From contig JAUWWQ010000013.1 of the NCBI GenBank assembly GCA_030616775.1, forward strand, positions 26,993-90,992: DNA of 64,000 nucleotides. The letters run 5' to 3'. Below the pieces are notes generated by a model. It did no database searches. It worked only from the letters and a program-made list of their open reading frames with translations, and was not told where the DNA came from. Source of the stretch: Planctomycetota bacterium. GTDB taxonomy: Bacteria > Planctomycetota > Phycisphaerae > UBA1845. Made by a program: the position numbers and the translations under genes. Shown here piece by piece: positions 18,609-28,115 of this stretch (position 1 is its first letter; each line of letters begins with the position of its first letter).

Positions 18609-19628
18609 CTAAGCCGCTGCTTCCGCCATCGTCGGTGTGTTGTCGAGTATCTCCTTGAGCACGTCGTCGGTGCTGATTCCTTCCGCCTCGCCCTCGAAGT
18701 TGAGCAAGACCCGGTGTCGCATGGAGGGCAGGTAGATCTTTTTAACGTCACTGAAACTGGCGTTGAACCGGCCGTCGAGCAGGGCGTGCAGCTTGGCACC
18801 CAGTGTGAGAGCCTGCACTGCCCGCGGGCTTGCACCCCAGCGCACGTACTTGTTGGTGGCTTCCACGGCGTAGGGGCCGCCGGGGTGCGATGCCAGGGAC
18901 AGGCGAATGGCGTACTCCTGAACATGTGGGGCAATCACGATCCGGCGAACCAGGTTCTGCGTGCCCAGGATCTCCTGACCGGTCATGGCTTTTTGAACCG
19001 ATGGGCGGTAGTCGGTGGTCGTCCGGTCCATGATCGTCTTCAGTTCGTCCTTGTTCGAATAGCTCACGATGAGCTTGAACAGAAACCGATCGAGCTGGGC
19101 CTCGGGGAGCGGATATGTGCCCTCTTGTTCGATGGGGTTTTGCGTGGCCATCACGAAAAACGGTTCCTGGAGTTGATGACTAGTGCCGCCGACAGTCACC
19201 GAATGCTCCTGCATGGCCTCCAGAAGCGCCGATTGAGTCTTGGGCGTCGCCCGGTTGATCTCGTCGGCCAGGATTATCTGACCGAACAGCGGGCCTTTCT
19301 GGAACTCGAAGGTGCGCTTCCCGGATGCGGGATCCTCCGAGATGATCGTCGTTCCGATGATGTCCGCCGGCATCAGGTCGGGGGTGAACTGAATTCGCGA
19401 GAACTTCAAGTCCACGGCCTCGGCCAGCGTGCGGATCAGGTATGTCTTACCCAAACCGGGCACCCCCTCGATCAGCACGTGACCGCCGACAAACAGGGCC
19501 GTCAAGACTCCCTCGACGACCTCCGTGTGACCGACGATTACCTTGCCGATCTCATCACGAACAGCGTGAAACTTCCTGCAAAACTCCTGCGTCGCCTTTT
19601 CAACAGCCGGATCAATCTGTGATGCCAT
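18609..19628 (-). CDS. MoxR-family AAA+ ATPase, 339 aa
   Basis: Walker A GVPGLGKT, the MoxR-typical RIQFTPDLMPADIIGT segment, Walker B ILADEINRA, the TPKTQSALLEAMQE helix, sensor 1 FFVMATQNPIEQEGTYPLPEAQLDRF, and a lid domain ending SMRHRVLLNFEGEAEGIST. All ATPase residues are present. MoxR proteins act as chaperones that mature or activate VWA-domain partners; the DUF58, BatA-like and large VWA genes around it fit that role. The C-terminus PTMAEAAA is duplicated 950 bp downstream. Confidence 0.95.
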   Translation of the reverse strand: MASQIDPAVEKATQEFCRKFHAVRDEIGKVIVGHTEVVEGVLTALFVGGHVLIEGVPGLGKTYLIRTLAEAVDLKFSRIQFTPDLMPADIIGTTIISEDPASGKRTFEFQKGPLFGQIILADEINRATPKTQSALLEAMQEHSVTVGGTSHQLQEPFFVMATQNPIEQEGTYPLPEAQLDRFLFKLIVSYSNKDELKTIMDRTTTDYRPSVQKAMTGQEILGTQNLVRRIVIAPHVQEYAIRLSLASHPGGPYAVEATNKYVRWGASPRAVQALTLGAKLHALLDGRFNASFSDVKKIYLPSMRHRVLLNFEGEAEGISTDDVLKEILDNTPTMAEAAA

Positions 19629-19740
19629 GGCTCGCTCCTAACGGTTCGACACTCGTACAATCAGGACGCACCACACTTTTGTTACCGTGTTGCGTATTCT
19701 GAATCCTCGGGTACCGCTGCATTCCTTCACATTTCGACGT

Positions 19741-22700
19741 TTATTCGTCCTTCTTCTTCTGATCGCGCTCAGCGCGCCTTTTGGCACGTAGGAGTCGCGA
19801 GGTGGTTGTCGGCTTTTCTTCGGCCTCCTGGTCTTGCGCTGGTGGTTCTCCGGGTTTGGGTTGCGGCTGGACCGTCTTGGCGCCGCCGAGGGCTTCATGC
19901 AGATCACCCGCGGGCCTGGCTGCCCGCTCATCCCCGACATCGAAACGGCGTCTGGCGGTCGCTCGTGGCAGTGGGGTGCCCTCCGCTTCTTGGGTGCCTT
20001 TAGCCGCTTCAGCTTCGAAGCCGTCGCGGACCCGCTCGCGCGCGCTCTTGAGCTTCTCCAGTGCGATCGCGCTGCGGTCACCTGTTTGCCGTAGAGCGGT
20101 GACAGTATGAGTCATAAAGTCAAACAGCGGTCCAATGTATCGGAATCGGATGGTCCACCCGATCAGCTCTGCCAGAAGAAACACACCCAGAACGCCCCAC
20201 CACGGACCATGTCGCATGTCCAGACCGAACAGCAAGACGACGACTATCACGACCTCCACGACGACGGAAAGCGCCAACCAACTAGCCAACCGCCGGACCG
20301 CCACGTCAAGCAGAAAGGCCGGCAAGAGCAGCCATGCGAGCACCCACTCCCAAGCAGGCCGCTTCGCTTCGGTCGGCGGCAGATCATGCTTGAACACGCC
20401 GGCCTCTTGGGGTTCGACATCCAGCCAACGGCCGCCGGTGGTTTCAGCCACCTGCCGCAACAGGGCTTCGTTGGGCATCAGATCACGATACTCCGGTGAG
20501 AACGGGACCGACAGGCCGGTCCGAATCGTCCCCAGGCTGCTTCCATCGGCACTGTGAACATGGACGTTGGCGAGATACTGGCCTGCATGTTCGATCGGGA
20601 TGTCCGCTTCATAATGCCCGGGCCCGGTCTGCATGAACTGAACGGGCATGGCCTGGTTGCCGGGACCGATGATCTTGGAACGCAGTTGCAGCAGATTGAG
20701 GTAGCTTGCATCCTTGTCCAGGGCGTCGATCACGATGCGCCCGCGGTTCCCGTCGACCTTGGTGTAGGTGTCGAAGTTGGCGGGCGTATCCTGCCGCATG
20801 GTCCAGCGAACGATCTGGGCCCACAACTTGGCGAACTTGGGCCACTGCGTCCAGGCCTCCCCCCACACCGGCCAGTAGCCGCTCGTAAACGCCACCGTCT
20901 TGCCCAGCTCGTACTGCCAGTGGGCCAACAAAGGGTCTTCACCGTCGTCGGTGAAGCGCACCATGGGCATGATCACATTGGGACTTGGCTTTGGTGATGT
21001 CAGGACCATACCCTCCAACGGCGGCAAAGATTCAGTCGGCTCCACACCGGCCAACAATTCGCTCTGGGCATGTAGAATCTGCGGCTGCAGCGTCTCTTCG
21101 ATGATCAGTGGACGACGGACGACCTTTGACTCCTTGACGAAGATTTGGGGGAGCTGCCGCGGGTTTCGGGCTCCATAGAACTTGCCACCGGTCACATTGG
21201 CGATTCTGCGCAGCGTTCCGGTCATCACATGCGCGCCCCATCCAATGGCAATCGTGCTGACTGTGATCTTGGCCTTTACATAGTCAGCAAGTAGTCTTTG
21301 TGACGGCCCCTGGGCGTCGCCGTCACTCAGGATAATGACGTGTTTTTGGGCGGCGTCTCGGCCCCGACCTGCCGTCAGCTCTTTATACGCCATTCGCATG
21401 GTCGTGCCGAAGTCGGGCATGTCCCCGATCTGCATCCTGTCGATTCTGGCCTTGACCGCCGCTTTGTTGGTGTTCAGATCCAGGGGTACTTCCCAGTTCT
21501 CTCCGCCCGGGGAGTAGGTATATGTGAGCACGCCGAAATAATCCTGCGAGCTGATCGTATCGGCGCTCTTTTTGGCCATCTCCTTCCCCCAGTAATTGCC
21601 CCGGGCGATTTCGCAACTGTGCATGATCAGCACTAATGCGCCTCGCGGGATCACACGCTTGTGCTTGATCTCGAAGGAGACAGGCATGACCTCCTCAACG
21701 GGGCTGCCTATCCAACCGCCCGCGCCGAATCCCTCGTCCCCACCAAGCATGATGAGTCCGCTGCCCATGTCCTTGACGTAGGTGGCCAGGTCTTGCTGCT
21801 GCTGGTCGGTGAATGTGGCGGCCGGAACATTGGCCAGGATGATCGTCGAGTAGTTCATCATCTGCAGAAGCCCGAACTCGCCGAGCTCGGCCGTGGTCTT
21901 GATATCAACGTTTACGTTCTCGCTGAGCAGGGCTTCATAGAGGGGAAGGTCAAGCTGTCGATCCGGGCTGACCAGAAGCGCCCGGCTCTTGCCCGACACA
22001 AACGTAAAGGCGCTGGCCGTGTTGTTCAAGGCGGTCACGTCCATCGACTCGTCGTCCGGGCGGAACGTGGCCTCGAAGGTGTGCGCACCCGCCCCGTGGA
22101 CGGGCAGCTTTATAAAGAAAGTGCTTTTGCCCGGCTTCAGATCGACCCTGGCCCGATCTTTCGGGAGGTTGACCAGTTGCCCATTCTGATAGATGGAGAT
22201 CGTGCCCGAGACACGTTTATTGGTATGCAGGATCATGCGGATGGGCACCTGCTCACCCGGCTCGGCGTGCGTTGGCGCGATCATCCGATCAAAGTAGACC
22301 TCGTTGCGATGGGCGTACCACAGTTGTACCACGTCGACGGGGATGCCATCCGCCTTGGCCCGCCGGGCTTCGGTCAGCAGGTCGCCCATATTGTCGTTCC
22401 CGTCGGACATCAGCACGATGCGCTTAGCCGTGTCGTGCGGGAACATGGCCATCGCCAATCGCATCGCCGAAGCCACATTGGTGCGATCCATATTGGGCAT
22501 GATGGGAAGTCGGCCGGGCGGGACGAAGTATCCACCGCGCATGGGCAGTTGTTCCAGGTAGGCGTCGCGGGCGAAATCGATTACGCCTACCCGATCATCG
22601 GGTGGCAAGTCAGTGGTTGCTTGACGGATGTATTGCTCTTGATACTCCTGCAGCGGCTGGACGCTGTGCGAACGATCCATCAAGAAGATGACCGTCAGAT

Positions 22701-22914
22701 CGTCGTTGCGTCGGACCTGCTCGACGCCGGCCAGACAGCACGCAACCAGAATCACCAGCAAGCTGCGAACCACCAGGGCCAGCACCCTTCGCATCGGATC
22801 GAGCCCCGCCAGGCTCCTGAGCGACGCCACGATCAGCACCGGCACCAGCAGGCACAGCCACAGCCACGCCGGCTGCTGGAAGTCAAACGGAAGGGTCATC
22901 GCGACGCCGGTCAT
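19741..22914 (-). CDS. Large membrane VWA/GATase-like protein, 1057 aa
   Basis: The start at 22914 is chosen because its ATG overlaps the TGA of the NHL gene (ATGA), and two membrane helices follow at once (PAWLWLCLLVPVLIVASL; VLALVVRSLLVILVACCLAG). First VWA: VIFLMDRSHSV and IVLMSDGNDNMGD. Then a GATase1-like segment (DMGSGLIMLGGDEGFGAGG) and a second VWA-like domain (GALVLIMHSCEIAR, where the DxSxS site is degenerate, and HVIILSDGDAQGP). Near the C-terminus there are further helices (VVVEVVIVVVLLFGL) and a Lys/Glu-rich tail. It is probably a structural or sensing partner of MoxR. Gap to moxR is 112 bp. Confidence 0.85.
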   Translation of the reverse strand: MTGVAMTLPFDFQQPAWLWLCLLVPVLIVASLRSLAGLDPMRRVLALVVRSLLVILVACCLAGVEQVRRNDDLTVIFLMDRSHSVQPLQEYQEQYIRQATTDLPPDDRVGVIDFARDAYLEQLPMRGGYFVPPGRLPIMPNMDRTNVASAMRLAMAMFPHDTAKRIVLMSDGNDNMGDLLTEARRAKADGIPVDVVQLWYAHRNEVYFDRMIAPTHAEPGEQVPIRMILHTNKRVSGTISIYQNGQLVNLPKDRARVDLKPGKSTFFIKLPVHGAGAHTFEATFRPDDESMDVTALNNTASAFTFVSGKSRALLVSPDRQLDLPLYEALLSENVNVDIKTTAELGEFGLLQMMNYSTIILANVPAATFTDQQQQDLATYVKDMGSGLIMLGGDEGFGAGGWIGSPVEEVMPVSFEIKHKRVIPRGALVLIMHSCEIARGNYWGKEMAKKSADTISSQDYFGVLTYTYSPGGENWEVPLDLNTNKAAVKARIDRMQIGDMPDFGTTMRMAYKELTAGRGRDAAQKHVIILSDGDAQGPSQRLLADYVKAKITVSTIAIGWGAHVMTGTLRRIANVTGGKFYGARNPRQLPQIFVKESKVVRRPLIIEETLQPQILHAQSELLAGVEPTESLPPLEGMVLTSPKPSPNVIMPMVRFTDDGEDPLLAHWQYELGKTVAFTSGYWPVWGEAWTQWPKFAKLWAQIVRWTMRQDTPANFDTYTKVDGNRGRIVIDALDKDASYLNLLQLRSKIIGPGNQAMPVQFMQTGPGHYEADIPIEHAGQYLANVHVHSADGSSLGTIRTGLSVPFSPEYRDLMPNEALLRQVAETTGGRWLDVEPQEAGVFKHDLPPTEAKRPAWEWVLAWLLLPAFLLDVAVRRLASWLALSVVVEVVIVVVLLFGLDMRHGPWWGVLGVFLLAELIGWTIRFRYIGPLFDFMTHTVTALRQTGDRSAIALEKLKSARERVRDGFEAEAAKGTQEAEGTPLPRATARRRFDVGDERAARPAGDLHEALGGAKTVQPQPKPGEPPAQDQEAEEKPTTTSRLLRAKRRAERDQKKKDE

Positions 22915-23834
22915 GGTCGGATGATCTGGACTCGACTGTTGAGCGAATCGACAACGTACACGTTCCCACCGGGGCCGAACGCGGCGCCCCACGGGGCAAA
23001 CAGCTCACCGGGTTTGCGGCCGCCACCGCCCCAAATGCGCAAGGAGCGCCCGTCCCTGGTAAACCATTGCAGACGGTTGCCCTCATACTCGCAGACCATG
23101 ATCTCCCCACTGGGTGACACACTAATGTCATAAGGATAGCGGAGCTTGCCGGGGCCGTTGCCGAAGCCGCCAAACGCCGCCAGCGCCTTGCCGTTACGCG
23201 AGAGCCTCACAATCCGATGGTTGCACGCATCCGCGATCCAGAGAGTCTGCTGATCGTCGATGTCGATCCCGGCCGGACGGCGGAGGGGTTTGCCGTCGAT
23301 AAGTCCCTCACCTATCGCGTCTACGAACTTCAAATCCGGCGACCACTTTGTGATTCGATCGTTGCCCTGGTACTCGCTGACGTAGATGAATCCGTCGGCG
23401 TCGACGGCCACGTCGGTAGGCAGGAGGAGCTCACCGTCACCAGTACCTTCGCGGCCGAACGAGCCGAGTTGATTCCCGTCCCGGTCAAAGACCGTAACGC
23501 GGTGATAATGGGTGTCGGCGACGAAAATCCGCCCGTCCGGGTGCACGGTCAGGCCCACGGGTTTGCCCTGGGCCGTCTCCGGCATTCGCCAATACGTCTC
23601 GAGAGCACCGTCGGCGCCGAAGCGCTGCACGCGACCGCTCTTATCCACCACGAACACCGACCCGTCGGGTTCCGCGGTGATCGCCCGAGGATAGCTGAAC
23701 GCACCCGGCCCCAGACCCACACCTCCGAAGATCCCGATCACACCGTTGGGCGTAATTGCCGGCGGTTCGCAACCGGCAACCAGGCCCAGGACAACAGGTA
23801 ACAGGACCAGGCAGATTGCAAGCCGTGGGAGCAT
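22911..23834 (-). CDS. NHL-repeat lipoprotein, 307 aa
   Basis: The internal ATG at 23834 is preferred over the upstream one at 24029. It gives a classic lipoprotein signal (MLPRLAICLVLLPVVLGLVAGC, lipobox Cys22), and the upstream codons are Arg/Thr-rich and overlap the previous gene. The mature part holds about six NHL repeats (GAFSYPRAITAEPDGSVFVVD; GELLLPTDVAVDADGFIYVS; GKLRYPYDISVSPSGEIMV), forming a beta-propeller. It overlaps the next gene by 4 nt (ATGA). It is probably an outer-surface or periplasmic binding partner within the MoxR/VWA operon. Confidence 0.85.
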   Translation of the reverse strand: MLPRLAICLVLLPVVLGLVAGCEPPAITPNGVIGIFGGVGLGPGAFSYPRAITAEPDGSVFVVDKSGRVQRFGADGALETYWRMPETAQGKPVGLTVHPDGRIFVADTHYHRVTVFDRDGNQLGSFGREGTGDGELLLPTDVAVDADGFIYVSEYQGNDRITKWSPDLKFVDAIGEGLIDGKPLRRPAGIDIDDQQTLWIADACNHRIVRLSRNGKALAAFGGFGNGPGKLRYPYDISVSPSGEIMVCEYEGNRLQWFTRDGRSLRIWGGGGRKPGELFAPWGAAFGPGGNVYVVDSLNSRVQIIRP

Positions 23835-23973
23835 CAAATGACAACGCGAGCCATTATGAACCTTCACCCCGCGCTCAACTGAGACAACATGACATGAACC
23901 ACAGGGTTTAGCCTGCGCGGATATCCGTGCGGCATTTCGGCCGCGACTCGTTTGAGTCGTTGTTTGCACTCGC

Positions 23974-25761
23974 TTAGTCCTTGTCCGCGTCCTTGCGAGT
24001 CTGTTCGATGGACTCATCCGCGTTATCAACGTCAGTGGCCGCTTTTGGTTCGCTGAATTTGACGTCTTTTATAGACCTCTGCACGGTGGAGAAATAGGTC
24101 TTCACCGCCTTGTGGTATTGGCGCGGGATGCGATTGCGGTTGATCCGGTCGCTGGCGTCGTGCTCGGCGGCCATGACGACATCGGTGAATTCGGACGTAA
24201 CGTCGCCTTTGACCTGCTCTCCGTCGAAAAGGAACTGCCCGATGATGGCCCCTTTGCCGGTATGCACCTTGCCCCGCTCGGTTTTGAAGCCCACGGAGGT
24301 CTGCTCCTCGGGCGCAAGCCCTCCGCGTCCCTGCCCCAGCCGTCCCATTCCAACGCCCGGTCTGTTCCCCTGGCACCGTCCGCAGCCTCGACCCTTGCAG
24401 AATGAGCAAGGCCGATCGAGGCCATCCCTGGTGTTCTGCAAATCCGCTAAGGCCGAGTCAAGTTGGCTCATTTCCTGTTCGAGCGTTTCGAGGTCGCTCA
24501 ATTGATCAGCAGCCACGGATAACCCCGCCAGAGCCTCACCCATCTGACCCGGGTTGCTGCACTGGCACCCCTGCTTCATCGCTTGGGCGAGCTTCTTGGC
24601 CATGCTGCCGGCCTGTTGCCGACGCTGGAGCTGCTTGACCAGCTTGTCAATCTGCTGCTGACTCATTCCCTTTTCTTCAAGCTGCTTTTTGATTTGATCC
24701 AGATCCTCCTTCGTGAGATTCTGGAGCAGCCGTTCGAGGTCCTCTTTCTTGATTCCGGCCTGCTGGAGTTTCTCGGCGAGCTTTTCGTCTTTGGAAAGCT
24801 TCTCGAGTTGCTTAGCAATATCTTCGAGCTGTTTGCTGATCTTGGTGACCAGCTCCCTGTCCTCTTCCGACTTCAAGGTCGCCAGTTGCTCCCGCAGGGC
24901 TTTGATCTCCTCTTTGGCGGTTTTGAAATCGCCCTTGGCCAGGGCCTTGGTGAGTTTTTGTGTCGGTGCATTGGCGGATTGCGGCACCCTAATACCGCGC
25001 AACATCTTGCGCATTTCTTTCGTCGCTTCGTACTTGCTGCTTTTTCGTTTTTGTTTGACGGCGTCGGCCAGCTTGTCGATCTTCTTGATGGCCTCATGGC
25101 GGATATCCGCCGGCCTTTGCAGCTTGCCGCCAGCCACCACGTCCCGGACGCCCAGCTCCTCTTTGAGGTCTTGCAGAGCCGGATTGGCTTCAGCCATCTT
25201 CCGGACGGCATCCATCTTCCGCTTGACTGCGACCTTGGTTTGCTCCAACTGCGCGGTCTGCTTGTCGGCTTCCGTCGCCTCACTCGACTTGAGCAGACCC
25301 GGCGATACAAGAAACATCAGTGCAGCAAGAATGATCGAGGCCGCGCTCCACCCGAACGTCTGTGGCATCTTCAGGCGGATGTGCTGGCGAGCTGACAGCG
25401 ATCCGCTCACGCGCTCCGCATCGGCGACAACAGCTCTGGCAAACAGGTCGGCCGCGCCGGCGCAATATTGTCCGCTGCTAAGGCGCTCACGAAGGCCTGC
25501 CGCCTCATCGAGCGTAACTGCGGCGAACGCGGCGTCCTCGCGTCTGGCCACCATCCATGCCGTGGCCCCGACCATTGCACCGGCTGCCAGACCTGCGCCG
25601 ATCCAATGCAGCGGCATCGGCAGGTCGTACAAACGCTGGATCAGCACCACAAGGGCGAAGATGCCGGCCGCGACGGCTACGAACCAGGACACGGCGTAAA
25701 GCCAACTATTGACCCAAAGCCGGTACTGGGCGGTCCGGATTTGCCGTTCGAGTTGCGTCAT
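23974..25761 (-). CDS. Coiled-coil membrane protein with compact DnaJ-like zinc motif, 595 aa
   Basis: Start at 25761 (MTQLERQIRT) is backed by GGAGG 7 nt upstream; a further in-frame ATG at 25809 lacks such a site. Two helices (LYAVSWFVAVAAGIFALVVL; LHWIGAGLAAGAMVGATAWM) and a third near 155-175 anchor it. Residues about 180-460 are a long Lys/Glu/Gln-rich coiled coil (LTKEDLDQIKKQLEEKGMSQ). Then comes CSFCKGRGCGRCQGN, which condenses the CxxCxGxG knuckles of DnaJ into 15 residues, followed by a Gly-rich linker and a conserved C-terminal domain (QFLFDGEQVKGDVTSEFTD; IPRQYHKAVKTYF). It is first in the MoxR/VWA operon. Confidence 0.8.
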   Translation of the reverse strand: MTQLERQIRTAQYRLWVNSWLYAVSWFVAVAAGIFALVVLIQRLYDLPMPLHWIGAGLAAGAMVGATAWMVARREDAAFAAVTLDEAAGLRERLSSGQYCAGAADLFARAVVADAERVSGSLSARQHIRLKMPQTFGWSAASIILAALMFLVSPGLLKSSEATEADKQTAQLEQTKVAVKRKMDAVRKMAEANPALQDLKEELGVRDVVAGGKLQRPADIRHEAIKKIDKLADAVKQKRKSSKYEATKEMRKMLRGIRVPQSANAPTQKLTKALAKGDFKTAKEEIKALREQLATLKSEEDRELVTKISKQLEDIAKQLEKLSKDEKLAEKLQQAGIKKEDLERLLQNLTKEDLDQIKKQLEEKGMSQQQIDKLVKQLQRRQQAGSMAKKLAQAMKQGCQCSNPGQMGEALAGLSVAADQLSDLETLEQEMSQLDSALADLQNTRDGLDRPCSFCKGRGCGRCQGNRPGVGMGRLGQGRGGLAPEEQTSVGFKTERGKVHTGKGAIIGQFLFDGEQVKGDVTSEFTDVVMAAEHDASDRINRNRIPRQYHKAVKTYFSTVQRSIKDVKFSEPKAATDVDNADESIEQTRKDADKD

Positions 25762-25837
25762 TGTGCTGCCTCCGCGTTCATTGCGGTGCGGGGGATGCTT
25801 ATGCTCCACCTATATGCTACCCGGTCGGGCAGTGACA

Positions 25838-25859
25838 GACAAACTCGCCAGCGTTTGTC
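25838..25859. promoter_or_regulatory. Inverted repeat in the divergent gap 25762-26171
   Basis: GACAAAC and GTTTGTC flank an 8-nt spacer, with partly matching outer bases (TGACA...TCACC). It sits between the minus-strand VWA operon and the plus-strand TlpA-type gene, so it could be an operator or a hairpin. A TTGACA at about 25957 and a TACAAT at about 26011 occur in this gap, but not at promoter spacing. Nothing else is evident in the 410 bp. Confidence 0.3.
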
Positions 25860-26171
25860 ACCGGCTCCGGGAGCCCCGCGTCTATGGCTGTCCGACACTG
25901 ATTCTCCCCTGATTCTGACACCTGATTCTGTCTATTCGCCCGATCGACCGACAATATTTGACAAGGTGCGGAGGCGAATGTCCTGAATCCGCCTCGCCGC
26001 ATATATCTGGTACAATGTCGGGTCGCAGATGAGGCCTTGGGTTCTCAGCCAGGAACAACCCGCAAGGGGCCTGCCACCATGCGCACGGTGCCCGCTAATT
26101 GGGACGGACGAAGAATTGCACTGTTATGGTCGGCTGTACCGAAGCCCTGGGTACGGTTGCTCATCGTGGGG

Positions 26172-28115
26172 ATGGCATACCGCCGCACGCGGGTCAGGCC
26201 CGTCCTCTGGGCGGCCCTCGCATTGTTAGCGATCCTTATTGTTGGACCGGCCGCCTCAGCGGATCAACCTGAAAGTAAGGCCACACAGCCCACCGATGTT
26301 GACCAGACGCCACCGGAGGAGGAGGGACCGCCCCCTTCGTTCGTGGTCGTCGAGGGGCAGATCACCGACCACATCGGCGCCGGCCAGGCGGGAGTCAGCG
26401 TTACGGTACGGCGGAAAACCGCGGACGGCACCATCGGCGATGTGATCGCAACCACTACGACGGACAAGCTCGGCGACTTTGTGATAACCGCGCCGGAACC
26501 GATACGTGGTGATATCGTGGTCACGTTTTCCAAACCGCTTTACACCGATCTGACCCGCGAAGTCCATGTGGGCGATGATGAGTTCCCGCCCTATCTCGCC
26601 GAGATGCTTGAGGGCAAACTGGTGGTCATCGGCCGCGTCGTCGATGCCCGTACCGACAAACCGGTGTCGGGTGCATCGGTTAACCTCAAAGCCCAATACC
26701 AGGATTGGTATGAGAACACGGACGAGCAGGGTCACTTCACGATCAAAGGCGTGTTTCCGGGTGATGGTGAACTGATCGTCGAATCCAAGGGCTACGGGCG
26801 GGAGCGGGAACCGGTCGCCAGGCTGGAGGATTTCGGCGAGATCATCGTGTCGCTCAAGCCCGAGCGAATCGTGCATATCAAGACGGTCGGTGACTCCGGT
26901 GAGCCGATCCCCGGCGTGACCGTGGAATGCTATGACCGGGCGCACGACGATTTCCGCACAGTCGTCACAGACGAAAAGGGGGCCGTCACCTTCCGCGGAG
27001 TTAACTTTGACGCTGCCACGCTCACAGTACGGCTCACGCACGATGAGTACGTATCGAGCGAGGGATTCGATCGCCAGATCCTCCCGCCGGAGCAAGAGGT
27101 CGAATCTACGCATCGTCTGGTGATGGCCCGTGCAGGCCGCATCACCGGTCGGGTCACCGATGCCGACACGGGGAAGCCGGTCAACGGGGCCCGCCTTATC
27201 ACCGGCGATGACTACTCCTATAACTCGCCGCGCGATTGGGCCGGGTACAAAGGCAACTACACGATCCAGGGCGTCAAACCCGGAAGTACGACCGTCACCG
27301 TTCATGCGTCCGGCTATGCCCCGGACTTAAAAACGGTGAACGTGACAACTGGTGGCACCGCACAGCTCGACTTTTCACTCAGCGAAGGAGCCGTACTGCT
27401 CGGCGCAGTGAAGGATGATGACGGCAAACCGGTTGCCGACGCGTATGTCGAGGCGACGCTGTGGCGAGGCCGGTCCACCCTGGGCCTGCGCGCCTGCACG
27501 AACGATGAAGGCAAGTTCTCTATCGCCAACGCTCCTCACGATGAATTTGAAATCGTTACTCTGGCACGTGACTACCGTGAGGTGAACAAGACGGTCAAGG
27601 TGAGCCCGGGCAAGATCGTCCAGATCACTCTCCCATCGGCGCCTAACGCGGGCGATCCGCGAAATCTCCCCGGTCTTAGGGTGGGTAACCCGGCCCCGGA
27701 CTTGACCCTGACCACGGTGAAGGGGAAGGTGCTTAACCTGGCCGACCTGAAAGGCAAGACCGTTTTGCTGGATTTCTGGGCGACCTGGTGTGCCCCCTGC
27801 ATCGAGGAAATGCCCCAATTGATAGCCGTTTACGAGAAGTTCGGCTCGCGCAAGGACTTCGTTATGATCGGCATCAACCGGGATTTTGAAGCGGCAACGC
27901 TGATGGGTTTTCTCAAGAAGAACGACAAGCTCAAGTGGCATCAAGTCTTCGGAGAGGCCGGCGGGGTCGAAACCGCCTGCCAAAAGTTCGGTGTCACATG
28001 GATACCGCGCGTCTTTATGATCGGGCCGGACGGCAAGATCATTGCCAACGAACTCGGCGGCAAGAATATCGTTACACGCGTCGAGCAACTGCTGGAGGAT
28101 GACGAATCGAGGTGA
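26172..28115 (+). CDS. Carboxypeptidase-regulatory-repeat protein with C-terminal TlpA-like thioredoxin, 647 aa
   Basis: The ATG at 26172 gives a good signal peptide (RRTRVRPVLWAALALLAILI, then VGPAASA). The longer frame from 26037 has no signal-like start. Residues about 45-470 carry five or six beta-sandwich carboxypeptidase-regulatory/CNA-B-like repeats (GQAGVSVTVRRK; DKPVSGASVNLKAQ; GKPVNGARLITGDD). The C-terminal domain (about 500-645) is a TlpA/ResA-type thioredoxin with FWATWCAPCIEEMPQL, the CxxC redox site, and the cis-Pro region VTWIPRVFMI. It probably reduces or isomerises disulfides on an exported target. Its stop overlaps the next GTG (GTGA). Confidence 0.88.
   Translation: MAYRRTRVRPVLWAALALLAILIVGPAASADQPESKATQPTDVDQTPPEEEGPPPSFVVVEGQITDHIGAGQAGVSVTVRRKTADGTIGDVIATTTTDKLGDFVITAPEPIRGDIVVTFSKPLYTDLTREVHVGDDEFPPYLAEMLEGKLVVIGRVVDARTDKPVSGASVNLKAQYQDWYENTDEQGHFTIKGVFPGDGELIVESKGYGREREPVARLEDFGEIIVSLKPERIVHIKTVGDSGEPIPGVTVECYDRAHDDFRTVVTDEKGAVTFRGVNFDAATLTVRLTHDEYVSSEGFDRQILPPEQEVESTHRLVMARAGRITGRVTDADTGKPVNGARLITGDDYSYNSPRDWAGYKGNYTIQGVKPGSTTVTVHASGYAPDLKTVNVTTGGTAQLDFSLSEGAVLLGAVKDDDGKPVADAYVEATLWRGRSTLGLRACTNDEGKFSIANAPHDEFEIVTLARDYREVNKTVKVSPGKIVQITLPSAPNAGDPRNLPGLRVGNPAPDLTLTTVKGKVLNLADLKGKTVLLDFWATWCAPCIEEMPQLIAVYEKFGSRKDFVMIGINRDFEAATLMGFLKKNDKLKWHQVFGEAGGVETACQKFGVTWIPRVFMIGPDGKIIANELGGKNIVTRVEQLLEDDESR

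Noticed and set aside
21661..23133. Plus-strand 490-codon open frame
   Set aside because: Antisense shadow of the VWA/GATase and NHL genes in GC-rich DNA; His/Arg-rich composition with no recognisable fold.
23834..24029. N-terminal extension of the NHL lipoprotein gene
   Set aside because: The extra 65 codons are Arg/Thr-rich, overlap the preceding gene and would bury the lipoprotein signal; the ATG at 23834 is preferred.
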